Part shown: one piece after another, positions 43,652 through 54,528 of the stretch | How the letters are laid out: each line of letters begins with the position of its first letter | Numbering within the stretch: the stretch's first letter is position 1 | Assembly: GCF_036711975.1 (NCBI RefSeq) | Contig: NC_091967.1 | Coordinates: 7,626,001-7,690,000 of the forward strand | Reading direction: 5' to 3' | Source of the DNA: Onthophagus taurus | Lineage: Eukaryota; Arthropoda; Insecta; Coleoptera; Scarabaeidae | DNA length: 64,000 nucleotides | The notes under the pieces: generated by a model | Databases searched by the model: none | Seen by the model: the letters and a program-made list of their open reading frames with translations, nothing else | Told to the model about the DNA's origin: nothing | Program-made: the position numbers and the translations under genes

Positions 43652-46600
43652 ATAAACTCAAAATTTCTTCATCCGGAATATGTTTTTCAATCAAAATCAA
43701 TTAGTTTTTAGCCTTAAATCAATAAAATTTGTAACCCTGTTAAAAGAAATTCTCAATTATAAGCAAACAGTAATATTCTCGTATAAATCAATTAGATTTT
43801 ATGAGGGCACGAGATGTTAACGTTTTATTAAGTCAATAGATTGAAATAACGATGACACAAGAACAGCTCTCGAAACGACTTCAGGTTAACTGTTTCAACT
43901 ACTAATTTAACAAAGATCATTTATATCTTTTTATAAAGAGTGATTACAATGGTAACTTTGAAACTAATAAGTAATTTTATAATAATAAATAAAAACGTAC
44001 CTAGTTGACACATCTAATTTTTAGGATAGACTTAATAATTTCTTTTAATAAGAATTTTTTTATAACTACAAAACGAATCAATTTTAACTCAAATAACTTA
44101 ATTATCCATCATTCAACATCTAATTGAATCTAGTTGAGGTTATGTATTGTTTTTGTAGTTATCGTTGTTACCGACACTTCCAATAACAATAAATATACTT
44201 TGAATTCAATATTATAATTAAAATTTATTAACAAAAATATAATAAAGATAAACTAAATTAAATAATTATTCTTAAACATTTAAAAGCGAATTAATGGAGC
44301 ATAAAAAAATTGACGTATAAATTAAATTGACTTATAAATTGATATTACATGTCAAATTCGAAATAAACATAACCTACATTTTTTATAATTTTTATTTTAA
44401 ATTTTAATATCGTCCAAATGATTTTACGAATTCGGATGGTTTATTTCATAATTATCTTTAATCGTCATTTTATTTTCGTCTGCTTTTGACGTACGCAGGC
44501 ATTTCGAAGACGATTTTGCGTATGGCCTTGTTCTATAAAACGTCTTTTAGAATAAGTACATTTTATATAAACAAGAAAATGAAACACGTGCGATAGATTG
44601 CGTATTTATACGTATGTAAATGTATATCACCGATCGATACGAACTTTAAAACATTTTCCTTTTTTCACATTTTAACTTTTGACCCTGATAATCTGTAAGA
44701 AATGATAAATCGATAAGTAATGTTTAAAATTTAAGCGGAAACGTTTAAAATGTAATGGATTAGGGGTTTATTAAAAAAATATTACCTTGAACCTAGAATC
44801 TAATCGATAATGTGGTTAAAAAAAGTTATATAAAATATTTTGTGACCCGACTTACATAGGATACTATGAAACTTGGATTACTTTAAATATATGACAGACA
44901 AAGTCATCACCGCCGTTATCATAGTAGAATGCCTGCAGATGTAATATATTCAAATAACATCAAATATATCTCAAATGAGCTAGCAATGTTACTAGGTTAA
45001 TTGGTAAATATATATGTTTCTTAAATAGACCTGCAAATAGTTTCTGTCGTTGATAAGAGTATCTTGGATAGGCGAATATGGTCCAAAATGTCTAGATCAC
45101 CCTCTTCACCACATTCGCATTGTGGGGTATCTTTAATTCCAGTTGTAAACAGATAGGTGGGGTATAGCGCATGTCCTATTCTCAGTCTAGTAATGAGAGT
45201 AGAACTGGAATGATACAAAGGGCAAAACTTTGTTGAAACATAGCGTATCTAATCCCTTTAGTTGAGCTGCTTCTAGTCCACTCTTGTTCCCATTGATAGT
45301 TTATGTCATCAATATGTTGTCGATATAATTCTTTTCCAAATTTCCATAGATTTTTACACTGTGAACCTCTTCCTGGTGTACCCTGTTCGCCAATTCGTTC
45401 TTAATACGATCGAGTGTGCTTTGGGAATCCGTTATAATTATCACTTTGGGGATTTCCTTTCTAAAGTTGGTGCAATTGCTCTTAAGATGACGTAAGCCTT
45501 CTCAGAAAAATAATTAAATGATCTGGCAACCGGTAGTATTCTTCAATCTCCAATGAAGGTACATAGATCTCGCATGAAACACCGAATGTGCTTCCGACCG
45601 ATCATTCCACTGTTTGATCTTAAGCATATGACCCAGGAACAAATGTTATCAGCGGTACCAGCATTCTGACGTTATATTGCACGGTGTGCATGTCATGCGT
45701 TTCTGTTCTGTATAAGTTTGGGATAGCAGGCTTGAGGTTTGAGTAGATTTTAGCAATCAAAGGGTAATTCTTTACCAACGGCCGTGAGGTGAAGATTTGC
45801 GAAATCCCATCTACTCTGTTGATCCGATTAGACTAAGATTTCTAATTAGAAATCTGGTAAACAACTGTCGTACTCTTACTTCAATAGACGTTTCACCTGC
45901 TTCAATCGTTAACGCAAGTGTTGGAGAAGATCTCAGGAAATTTAAGGTTATGTACGTTCTAATTAAGTTGTCACTCTAAAAAGCTTTTTTAGCTTTTTTC
46001 GAAACTGAATTAAACATATTTATTACATAAAGTTTAAATTCTTTTCACAGTTAAATAAATGATATCATTTCTTGACATTTTGTTATTATAAATAAACAGA
46101 AAATACCTTTATCAAAATTATCTCTAATTATCTTGTCAAATTTGAAAGACAGTGCTACCACATGTTTATAATGAAAAAATTGACGTCACTTTGACAATTA
46201 ATTTAAAAAAAAATAATAAACTATATTTAATTAATTTTTTCTACTTATTCAAGTAATTATTTATAATGTTATTAATTAGTTTAAGTTTTAACTTAAATTT
46301 ATATTAATTTACCTTAATTTTTGATATAAAACTTGTCTTGAACGATATTGTTTACACTTTTTATACTGAACGTTGTAAACTGTCTCCGAGTCTGATGTGC
46401 GTTTGTGGTAGAGGACGTTCCGTTTCAGAAAATTGACCCGAGAACCAGTTCTATTTAGTGTCAGTCGTCAGTCCTGCTGCGAACATAGACCTGTGACGAG
46501 TTCGAAAAAAAACAGCTTTATTCCGCAACTAACTGTTTTTAACATTTCCTTCACATTCGACATTTTCGGTTCGTTTAAACAATTTTCTATGAAGTGAAAG

Positions 46601-46702
46601 TGAGAGTTAAACGGAAAGGCATAAAACTTAAAAATATCTAAGTGCCGTAAAATTTCTTTAACATTCTTTTATTTGTGATTTTCGAACTCGATTAACACAA
46701 AA
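43652..46702. other. 3-kb spacer with a LINE relic
   Basis: AT-rich DNA with one recognised element, the LINE fragment at 44990-45800. The last 350 bp before 46703 are richer in G+C and probably hold the promoter and 5' untranslated region of tetraspanin 7. No other gene is supported. Confidence 0.5.
44990..45800 (-). mobile_element. LINE (non-LTR) fragment, RNase H and C-terminal region
   Basis: On the - strand, VIIITDSQSTLDRIKN near 45430 is the second-Asp region of a retrotransposon RNase H. Downstream, SSTLITRLRIGHALYP and TPQCECGEEGDLDILDHI (about 45070-45200) match the typical HSSLITRLRIGH...C.CG end of I/Jockey-type LINEs. Several frame changes and stops; no 5' part here. Confidence 0.8.
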
Positions 46703-49700
46703 ATGGGTTGTTCTGTTGAGTGCACAAAGTGTTTGGTGATCGTTTTCAGTATTATTTACGCTGTGAGTAAATTAAATTTGTTTTTTTCCTTAATTTAAAA
46801 CTAGTTTTGATTTGTATGCCGAAAGATGCGTTCAAGTTTCAAGACAAATAAACGTTTCGTAGTGGATTTCGAATTTCGACTCGTCATGTATTTATTTCTT
46901 TTATGTTTGACGTAGTTTTCAGTATATAATACGATTTTGAACACTTTTTCTTCACAATTATTAAATCTGTTGATGCAATCATCAAAACTCATATAAATTC
47001 CGTCCTAAATTCGCAACAAGAAAGATTACATCATGATGTATTAAAAGATGATCGTTATTTTGATCCGTTTCTGAAATTTGTTACATTCGAAACGATTCCT
47101 AATGCATATATAATATTTAAATAGCGGTAAATTTGTATTGATTTTCTTTTGTGGAATGTTGAGTTGACTAATCGTGCGAATAAAACACAATAAAAGTTAA
47201 CTTTAACACATAAATGTACATTTTTGAAGAGTTATTAATTACTTTTCAGAACGTTTCAAAGATTTTCCATACATTATAAATTATCTTAAAAGATATTTTA
47301 ATCGTTAATTGAAAAGATTTTTTAAAAATTGCTATAAATAAAACTGATATGAACATTTTTAAAATAACCCACTTATAAAAATGTTTAAAACGTCAAATAA
47401 CTCCGTTACCATTCCAAAAATGGTCAAAATTCAAAATTCTTTTTTAATTTTAATTTCAGATTGTTGGTGTCGCTTCTATATCAATAGGTGTATATTATTT
47501 CACGCAAGAATTACAAATATTAAGAAATTTAAACGACGAAACGAGAACTGCGGCGGAAAATATCGATGACGCTGCGATGGCTTTAACGTGGGGCGCCTTT
47601 TTATTCATAATTACAGGTGTTTTGGAGCTTGTTTTTGCTTTGATAGGAATTGGTAGTGCGTGGAAAGAAAATAATGGTCTAATTAAAATAGTAAGTACTC
47701 CTTATTAACAAAAAAACAAATTTTTTGTTTGTTTGGATGAAATAAAAAAAATCCTACAGTGCTAAGTTGTAAAATGAAATTGTTGCACTATTTCGAAGGA
47801 CATCGCTTTAATTCGATAGGAAATTACGTAAAATTAATTGTAGTTATTTACGTAAAAATACTAATTAAATGTAACGCGAATGCGAATGCGTTAAAAATAA
47901 ATCATTCCGAAAAAAAAAAAAACATTTAAAATAGAAAAATGTTTTTTTTAATTCTATTCTAAGAACCGTCGAATTCTAAGATCATTTTTTATACGGAAAT
48001 TAGTCAAATAACTTCCTCCTCCCACATTAGGAACAATTTTACTTTTACGGTACCATTAAAAAGTTATTTTAAAGAGTAATATTATTACAACGTTATTTAA
48101 GCGGCGACAACCTTCGGTTTCTTTTTCATATGAATCAGAAAGAAATAGAAAGAGAAAATGACCTTGGCTTACATGGATTGAGTTATTATACAGGTGTCCC
48201 AATATTTAGTAACGATTGCGTTATCACATTTTTCTTAGCATCAAATTATTAAATCTTCATGGTTTATAATTCTTCTTCTTCTGTATCATTTCCCCTAGAT
48301 GCCATTACAGCGTTGGGATGTTGTTGGGATTCTCTAACGTCACTTTTTTCCAAGCAAAAGTTTTCCTTTGCAAAACTACCCAATGCCTGTACTATTAAGC
48401 TATGTTGCATTTTGTGTGGGACAGTTATATGAAATTCCCGGTATACAGTGTTATAAATTCTTAATTTTGCATTTGTTGTTACTTCCTTCTTGTCCACAAT
48501 TGTGTTATTGATTTGGTAATATATATTACTTGCTTTTTGTATTCTATTTTGTTTTTGTTTGTCTATTGTTCCATTCTCAGTATATTAAAATTTATCCGCA
48601 ATTTCCAGTCTCTCCCCATTTATGATTATATTTATGTTTTTATCATTTTCCCCTTTAGTTATATGCAGAATCTAGGTTTCCGCTATATTTATTTGCATGG
48701 CAATTTTTCTTTGTAGTTCTGTTTTCGTACTTGCTATCAGCATTATATCGTCTGCATACACTAGGTCAAAGGTCTTCACTGACATGCTTTATAATACATT
48801 TTAAAATGAAATTAAAATTTAGTTCATTAATATTACAATGTGATCGTAATTAAGAGCAATTTATATCAACATGATTCATATTATATATTATATTATATTA
48901 TATTTTATTTATATTCAACGTAACCTAAATGTAGCTGAAAACGTCATCATCATCTGCAATTTAATTTTTTCGTCGTGGAACAAATCTTATTTGCAGTACA
49001 TTTTTTATTATTTTATTGTGGATATGTAGGACAACATATCCACAATTTCTAGATTCAAATAAAAATGTATGATAACTATGTCAATAAAATATTGAGACAC
49101 ACTAGAAACAAACATTAACATCTATTTTTAGCACGATATTTGAGTATACCATAATTTCAAACATTCTGTTATGAATCGTCTTCGTCATCCTGCAATTTTT
49201 AACAACGATGACACATTGCAGAACGTAAATAAATAAACGTTTACTGGTAAGAATGTACACGACTATATTTAACATATTCCGGTTAACGGAATTTGATTAA
49301 CTAGCATTAAAAAGTTATTAAAACAACTTTGATAAACCGGTTGTTATTTTTGGTCGTTGGGGGTTTTTGTAAGGTTTTGCAAGGTTGAAAACTTTATCTC
49401 CCTGTTTATTTGGCATCTTGGCGAGTCAACGTACCGTTTTATACGCCAGTAAAACGTTTTATTTCTCGAATATGGTTCCAAAAAAAAATATTAATATTAA
49501 GTGATTTTACATTTGAAGATTTCACCAGCACGTTTTAGTTACTTTTTAACTTGGAAGATTATTGTTTCACTAGTTATTTAACATTTATTAACTTTTTAAT
49601 AAATTACTTCTTAATTAATTTAAATATTTCCGTTTTTATTTAAAATTTTGACATGACCGTACCAACTGTCAAATTTCAATTTTGTAAATTTAAAAACTTA

Positions 49701-52700
49701 ATAACAATAAATTAATTATTTTAAGTAAATTTTTTGAAAACACAAAACTCCTTTTTTTATGTCTCTCAATCAGCTGATGAGTCATTAAACTGTTGGTTTA
49801 TTTAAAAATAAACTAGGCCATGGTGAGAAACCAGAAGAAAGAGGTGTGTCAAGGTCTTTCAACTAATGGAATATCTTCTATTTTATTTATAGTCGATTGT
49901 GCAATCTTTTTGATGTAGTTTTTTTTGTTGAGAGGTTTTAAAATTAGAAGTGATGATTTAATTAATTAATTTCTCTTTTAATATTTTTTAGTACGGCATC
50001 TTATTAGTTTTAATGATCACTCTTCATTTAATTTTAACCGGATTATCTTTCGCCAAGACTTCCAATGAAAACACCTTTAATGAAACCAAAGAAAAAATGT
50101 ACAATAATTTCAAACAATACTTAAATGAAACTGCTCAATCAAGAAACGTACAAAATTATTTTGAGGAGCAGGTAAGTTTCCTAATGTTTTCTTTATTACC
50201 GACATTATCATGTTTTGAATTTTTAATCTAAACGATCTAAACTGTCAATATCATTTACATAACCTCACATTTTCCTGATTCTTAATTTTTTTCTATTATC
50301 ATTTACATTATTTGCATTTTTTTAAGTATCATTGTTGTGGATTGGACACGTATAGAGACTACGATGTTGTACTGGAAATGTCACCGATTCCACAATCCTG
50401 TTGTGAGCACAAAGCTGTCATTTGTGATAGCATGCATCAAAAGTATTACAGCTTAGGTTGTTATTCGGCAGTTACCAGTAAAATTACTTTCCATTATAAA
50501 ACCGTAGGAGTAGTATCAGCGATCGTGGCGATTTTAGAGGTTAGTATTTATTAATAAAAAAATTATTTTACATAACCTTACTTCTTAGTAGATGAATTTA
50601 TCTCCGTTTTTCAATAAAAACCTTAATCCCATTAAGCGAAGTTAACCCAATTCCTATTGCTAAATTTAAATTATGATTGGCGTCGAATAATTTGTAGTTT
50701 AAAACGAATTTTGCCAGGGTTAATTTTAAAGTATTTTCGGCGAATCGTTTTCCTAAAACGGACTAGGATTATTTTTGATTTTGGTTTTTTACTTCTTACC
50801 TATGCATTGCCTTATTCCTAAACAAAAAGGGGAATAAATGAATCGTTTTGATTTGAATTCATTGGAAAGAAATCTTTCAGGTTTGAATTTTTCTGGTTCC
50901 AGATAAAGTGTGGGATCTTTATGGATTCCTGTGTTATTGAAAAGTACAATTAATCCTTTTGGAAGGGTTGTTCCCTCTAAAAAGAATTATTTGAAGAATA
51001 TATGTTTTTGTAAAGTGTATTTCCTTACCGAATTCCACGTTTTCTTCGAGAATTCTAAAAAAAAATGTTGCTGTTGTATACATTCTTAAACTTTCTTTAA
51101 TCACCAAGTCTAAATAATCCATTTTTTGCAGGTGTTGGTGTGTTATATCATTTGATGTAATTGCTTTGATTTCTTTAATGACATTTTCCTGTTCAAGAAA
51201 AAGAATTTATTGCTAAATTAAACATGGTTTTATTTATTAATTTACCTGTATTTCAGGATGTTTTGAGAGAAGATACAAAGCAAAAGAAATTGAATGAGCT
51301 GTGGTTTCATAGCCCTAAAAAAATGTTATAAAAAATTGCAATAATTAGATTTTTTGAATATTACCGCAAATAGAAATAATAAAAGTTCTTGAATTACATA
51401 TTCCTCCGATACATTATTTTCATTCATTTCTTTGATTAAAAAATCAACAAATATCATTCTTTTTTCATGGGTAAAATTCCTTTTTTCATTAATTCGTTTT
51501 TGCAAAAATTTTTTAATGCAGTTTTTTAAAACGGTTATTTTCTTCCTTTCCAACCAAAGATCTTTAAATATTTCCCAAACTTTGAAAAGATCCGTACAAA
51601 CTAAAGCTTTCCTAACAGTTTGTTGGTTCAAAAATCCTAAAATATCCAACACTTCTGGATTAATTTTTAATAAATTTTCTCCCATAACATTTATTGAAAC
51701 TTGTCCCAAAATAAATTCGTTAATAATTAAATTTAAATCGATTAATTCTTTATCGTTTGATAATTTCGACTTAAAATTATCAATGAATTCGTTTGTGCGT
51801 TCGTTATTGATTTCAAATTGATTTAAAATCGAGCCGTAATCGAAGAATGAATTAAAAAGGCGACGTCGATGACGCCAAAGATCGTTTTTTGCGAAAAATA
51901 ACGCTTGACTAATCGCTTTTCCAAAGAGACTTAATTGACTAGGTTTGTTGATGTGTTTTGAAGATCCTAAGATTATTGAAAACAATTTTTCATCTGTTGT
52001 TATAAAAAGCGGAAATGGGCCGAACATTTTATAACAATTTTTTGTCATTTTATCGTTAATTGATTGAGTTGTTAAATAATTATAAAAGTCTAAAAAAAAT
52101 ATATTTAAATTAAAAAAATAATTACAGTAAATCCTCGATATAACGGATTAATACGAGGAAGGGAGTGGCCGTTTTAGCCAAAGTCTGTTATATGAAAAAT
52201 GTTAATTAAAAGTATACAACTAGGTAGTGGAAACTTTCTAGTTCTAGGTCTAGTGTTAGTTCTAGTTTTACTTGTTATTCAGTGCTAAATAGTTGTATAT
52301 TTTTGCAAAAATGCAAAAGAGAAATATTGTTAAGACTAAAATTTGCTGCAACTTTTGTACTAAAAGTTTTTTTGTAACTTGTTCTGATTCCCGAGTGTCA
52401 TCAATGTCATCATTAACAATGCTATAACAAGGCTGTTCCATTAAAAAAAAAAACAAAGTTGATTTAAATATTCTGATGTATTAAATAGATAATATTAATT
52501 GTATGACTTACAAATATTTTGTCCGTTATATCGAGGTTTTACTGTAATAACATACCTGTTGTATTTGTTGGAAAATATTTAATTTCTTTAAAATTTTTCA
52601 AGCAACTTTTATACCAATAATAATTAAATTTGTACCAAATTAAAAATGAAACTATCAACACAACCAAAATTAAATAAAATAAACACATGATTTTGTTGGA

Positions 52701-53535
52701 ATAAAATTACAGCTTTAGTTGTTATTTAAACCAGAATCAAATGGTGTTGAACTTGCAATAAACTTTTCACTTTAACTTATCCCAATTACCTACCTACTCA
52801 ATTAGTGTTTCCATGCTTATTTTAAATCGTGTGTATAAAAATTTTTCAAACACGATTTGTCGCTTAATTTTTTTTAATTTTGTTTTGAAGTTTTTCCGAA
52901 TCCTTGATCGTTTTAGTTATTTATTTACTTTTTGCCTGCAGGAAAAAGAACGTTAAAAAAACCACCAAACCGAATTAATTTATGAATCCGATTCGCGTAA
53001 AAAAATGTTTTTATAACGAAATCCTTGGTTTTATATCGAACGGATGTGTTATCTCACGTGTTACTGAATCGTTAAGAACTTTACTTTTGGACTCTGAAAA
53101 TTTCATCAGAGGAAGAAGGATAAATAAATAAGTTTTTCTTTGATTTTTTTAGCTTTTCCATTTTCATTTAAGACTCAAAAAAGACAATTTTTGATAACTC
53201 CGTCTTTGAAATTGTTTCAGACAATATTTCATTTCACACTTGTGTAGTTTGAAGTTGAAGCTTTGTATATTTTTGCGCACAGTTGAACAAATATTTCAAT
53301 GTTATACAAAGTGAGGGGAGTGTATTATTATAAACATTTCAACGTTTTTGATTTAACGCCCAATTCAAACTGTCTTTTCGCTTGATTTTATGAATCACTG
53401 CATTTATTTTATTAAGTTGAAGTTTGGGTGATTTCTAATTATTATTTTTGGTTATTCTTTTAGGTATTTGGAGCTGTTATGACGTTTTACTTTGTGAATA
53501 CAATAAGAAACGAGAAGAGACGCATTTACACTTGA
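46703..53535 (+). CDS. Tetraspanin (array member 7), host of a nested P450
   Basis: A 251-residue tetraspanin spread over 6.8 kb. Exons: 46703-46762, 47460-47690, 49992-50171, 50327-50539, 53464-53535, all phase 0. N-terminus MGCSVEC. Membrane segments near 12-36, 66-90, 98-120 and 206-235. The large loop has six cysteines (YHCCG, QSCC, VIC, LGC). TM2 has GIGSAW where most members have GCCG. Intron 4 (2.9 kb) contains a complete P450 gene on the opposite strand. Intron 2 (2.3 kb) contains a LINE relic. Confidence 0.9.
48250..48790 (-). mobile_element. LINE reverse-transcriptase fragment
   Basis: On the - strand the reverse-transcriptase catalytic box reads LVYADDIMLIAST (about 48755), followed by INNTIVDKKEV and TNAKLRIYNTVY (about 48450-48520), a pattern typical of non-LTR retrotransposons. 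Stops and frame changes interrupt it. It lies in intron 2 of tetraspanin 7. Part of it (48336-48422) is shared with 42175-42242. Confidence 0.75.
50598..52688 (-). CDS. Cytochrome P450, CYP4-like, nested in a tetraspanin intron
   Basis: A 472-residue P450 in six exons: 52688-52556, 52089-51365, 51314-51246, 51188-51029, 50976-50800, 50752-50598 (1419 nt). P450s are haem mono-oxygenases. It has an N-terminal membrane anchor (residues 1-19), helix C WRHRR at 116-120, the I-helix AGYETTA at 286-292, ExxR as Glu341-Arg344 (KESLR), PERF at 395-398, and the haem loop FCLGIRQCIG with Cys420 as ligand. All core motifs are intact. SSKHINKPSQ and the helix-K region look CYP4-like; the clan is not certain. 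At 472 residues it is slightly short for an insect P450. It lies wholly within intron 4 of tetraspanin 7. Confidence 0.9.
52125..52544. mobile_element. 420-bp pogo-like MITE in P450 intron 1
   Basis: The ends CAGTAAATCCTCGATATAAC (52125) and the inverse of CAGTAAAACCTCGATATAAC (52544) differ by one base and are flanked by TA on both sides (52123-52124, 52545-52546). CAGT ends and TA targets fit the pogo/Tigger group. Inside is one arm of the CTAGAACTA-type motif (52235-52270). Without it, the P450 intron would be about 44 bp. Confidence 0.85.
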
Positions 53536-54528
53536 AAATTTTCTTTAACTCAAAAATGAAATGATTTTTTAACGTAAAATTTAAGGACCACGTGTTAGAA
53601 AAAAGAATTTCATTTTCTGTATTTTGTACATCTTAATTTATATGATTATCGTTTAATATATAATTTATAATTAACTTAATCGTAAAAAAAATAAGAAATA
53701 AGTGTATATGTTTTTGTCTATTTATCCGTATATTTTTATAATAAAAATTTTTGACAAACACTTTCTATTTCTTTACTTAATAATGTTAATAACGTATTAT
53801 TTAATCTATTTTTAAGATAATTTCAAAGAGAAATTATTTGGTAACCGCAAAATGGCATTGCTTTTTTTTATTAAGCATATTTATGTACATATGTGGTGGT
53901 AGATGTGGCAATAGAAAATATTATTCATAAATACCGTTCGGAATTTCGAGGTGGAATTCTATAGATTACCGCACTTATGGATTTGTAACTTTAAAACGAA
54001 TTCTTAGTTAATTTTATGAGACAAAAAGACATTTTATTTCTAATGTATTAGGTTATTTTTAAATGTCAAAGTGACAGTTGTCAGTTTGTTGTTATTTAGT
54101 TAAAAGAGACATCTAGAAATCGAAATTGAAGTTAATATTGGACGAGCAATATAAAACGAAAAGAAAAAAACTAAATTTGTAATTTTTTTCCCTTTTTGTT
54201 TCTACAATTATTAAATTACATTGTAGGGAAATTTTTACTTTTTACTTATACATACACCTCATATATGGGAGAAAATAAAAACACTTTTATCATAGAAATA
54301 CTTTTAATTAAATAATTTTGTATTACTATAGCAAAAAATAAATAAATAATTATATTTTCTGTGATGTAACGTAACTTAAAAATATGGCATATTAAAGTAA
54401 TAAATAAAATAACGAATCCTTGATAAAAAAAATTATAAGTATAATTAAGTGTGGTTAATAAACATAATAATAACTTTATCTAAACAAAATCATATTATTG
54501 ATTTTAATTAATATTACGTAATTAACAT
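53536..54528. other. Spacer with one copy of a 150-bp dispersed repeat
   Basis: AT-rich DNA between tetraspanin 7 and the SFR1-like gene. The stretch 54047-54200 is repeated at 60441-60592. No gene is supported. Confidence 0.5.
54047..54200. repeat. Dispersed repeat, copy 1
   Basis: Begins with ATTAGGTTATTTTTAAATGT and continues with GTCAAAGTGACAGTTGTCAG. The same 150 bp, with scattered differences, lie in the same orientation at 60441-60592. No terminal repeats and no coding capacity. Confidence 0.8.
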
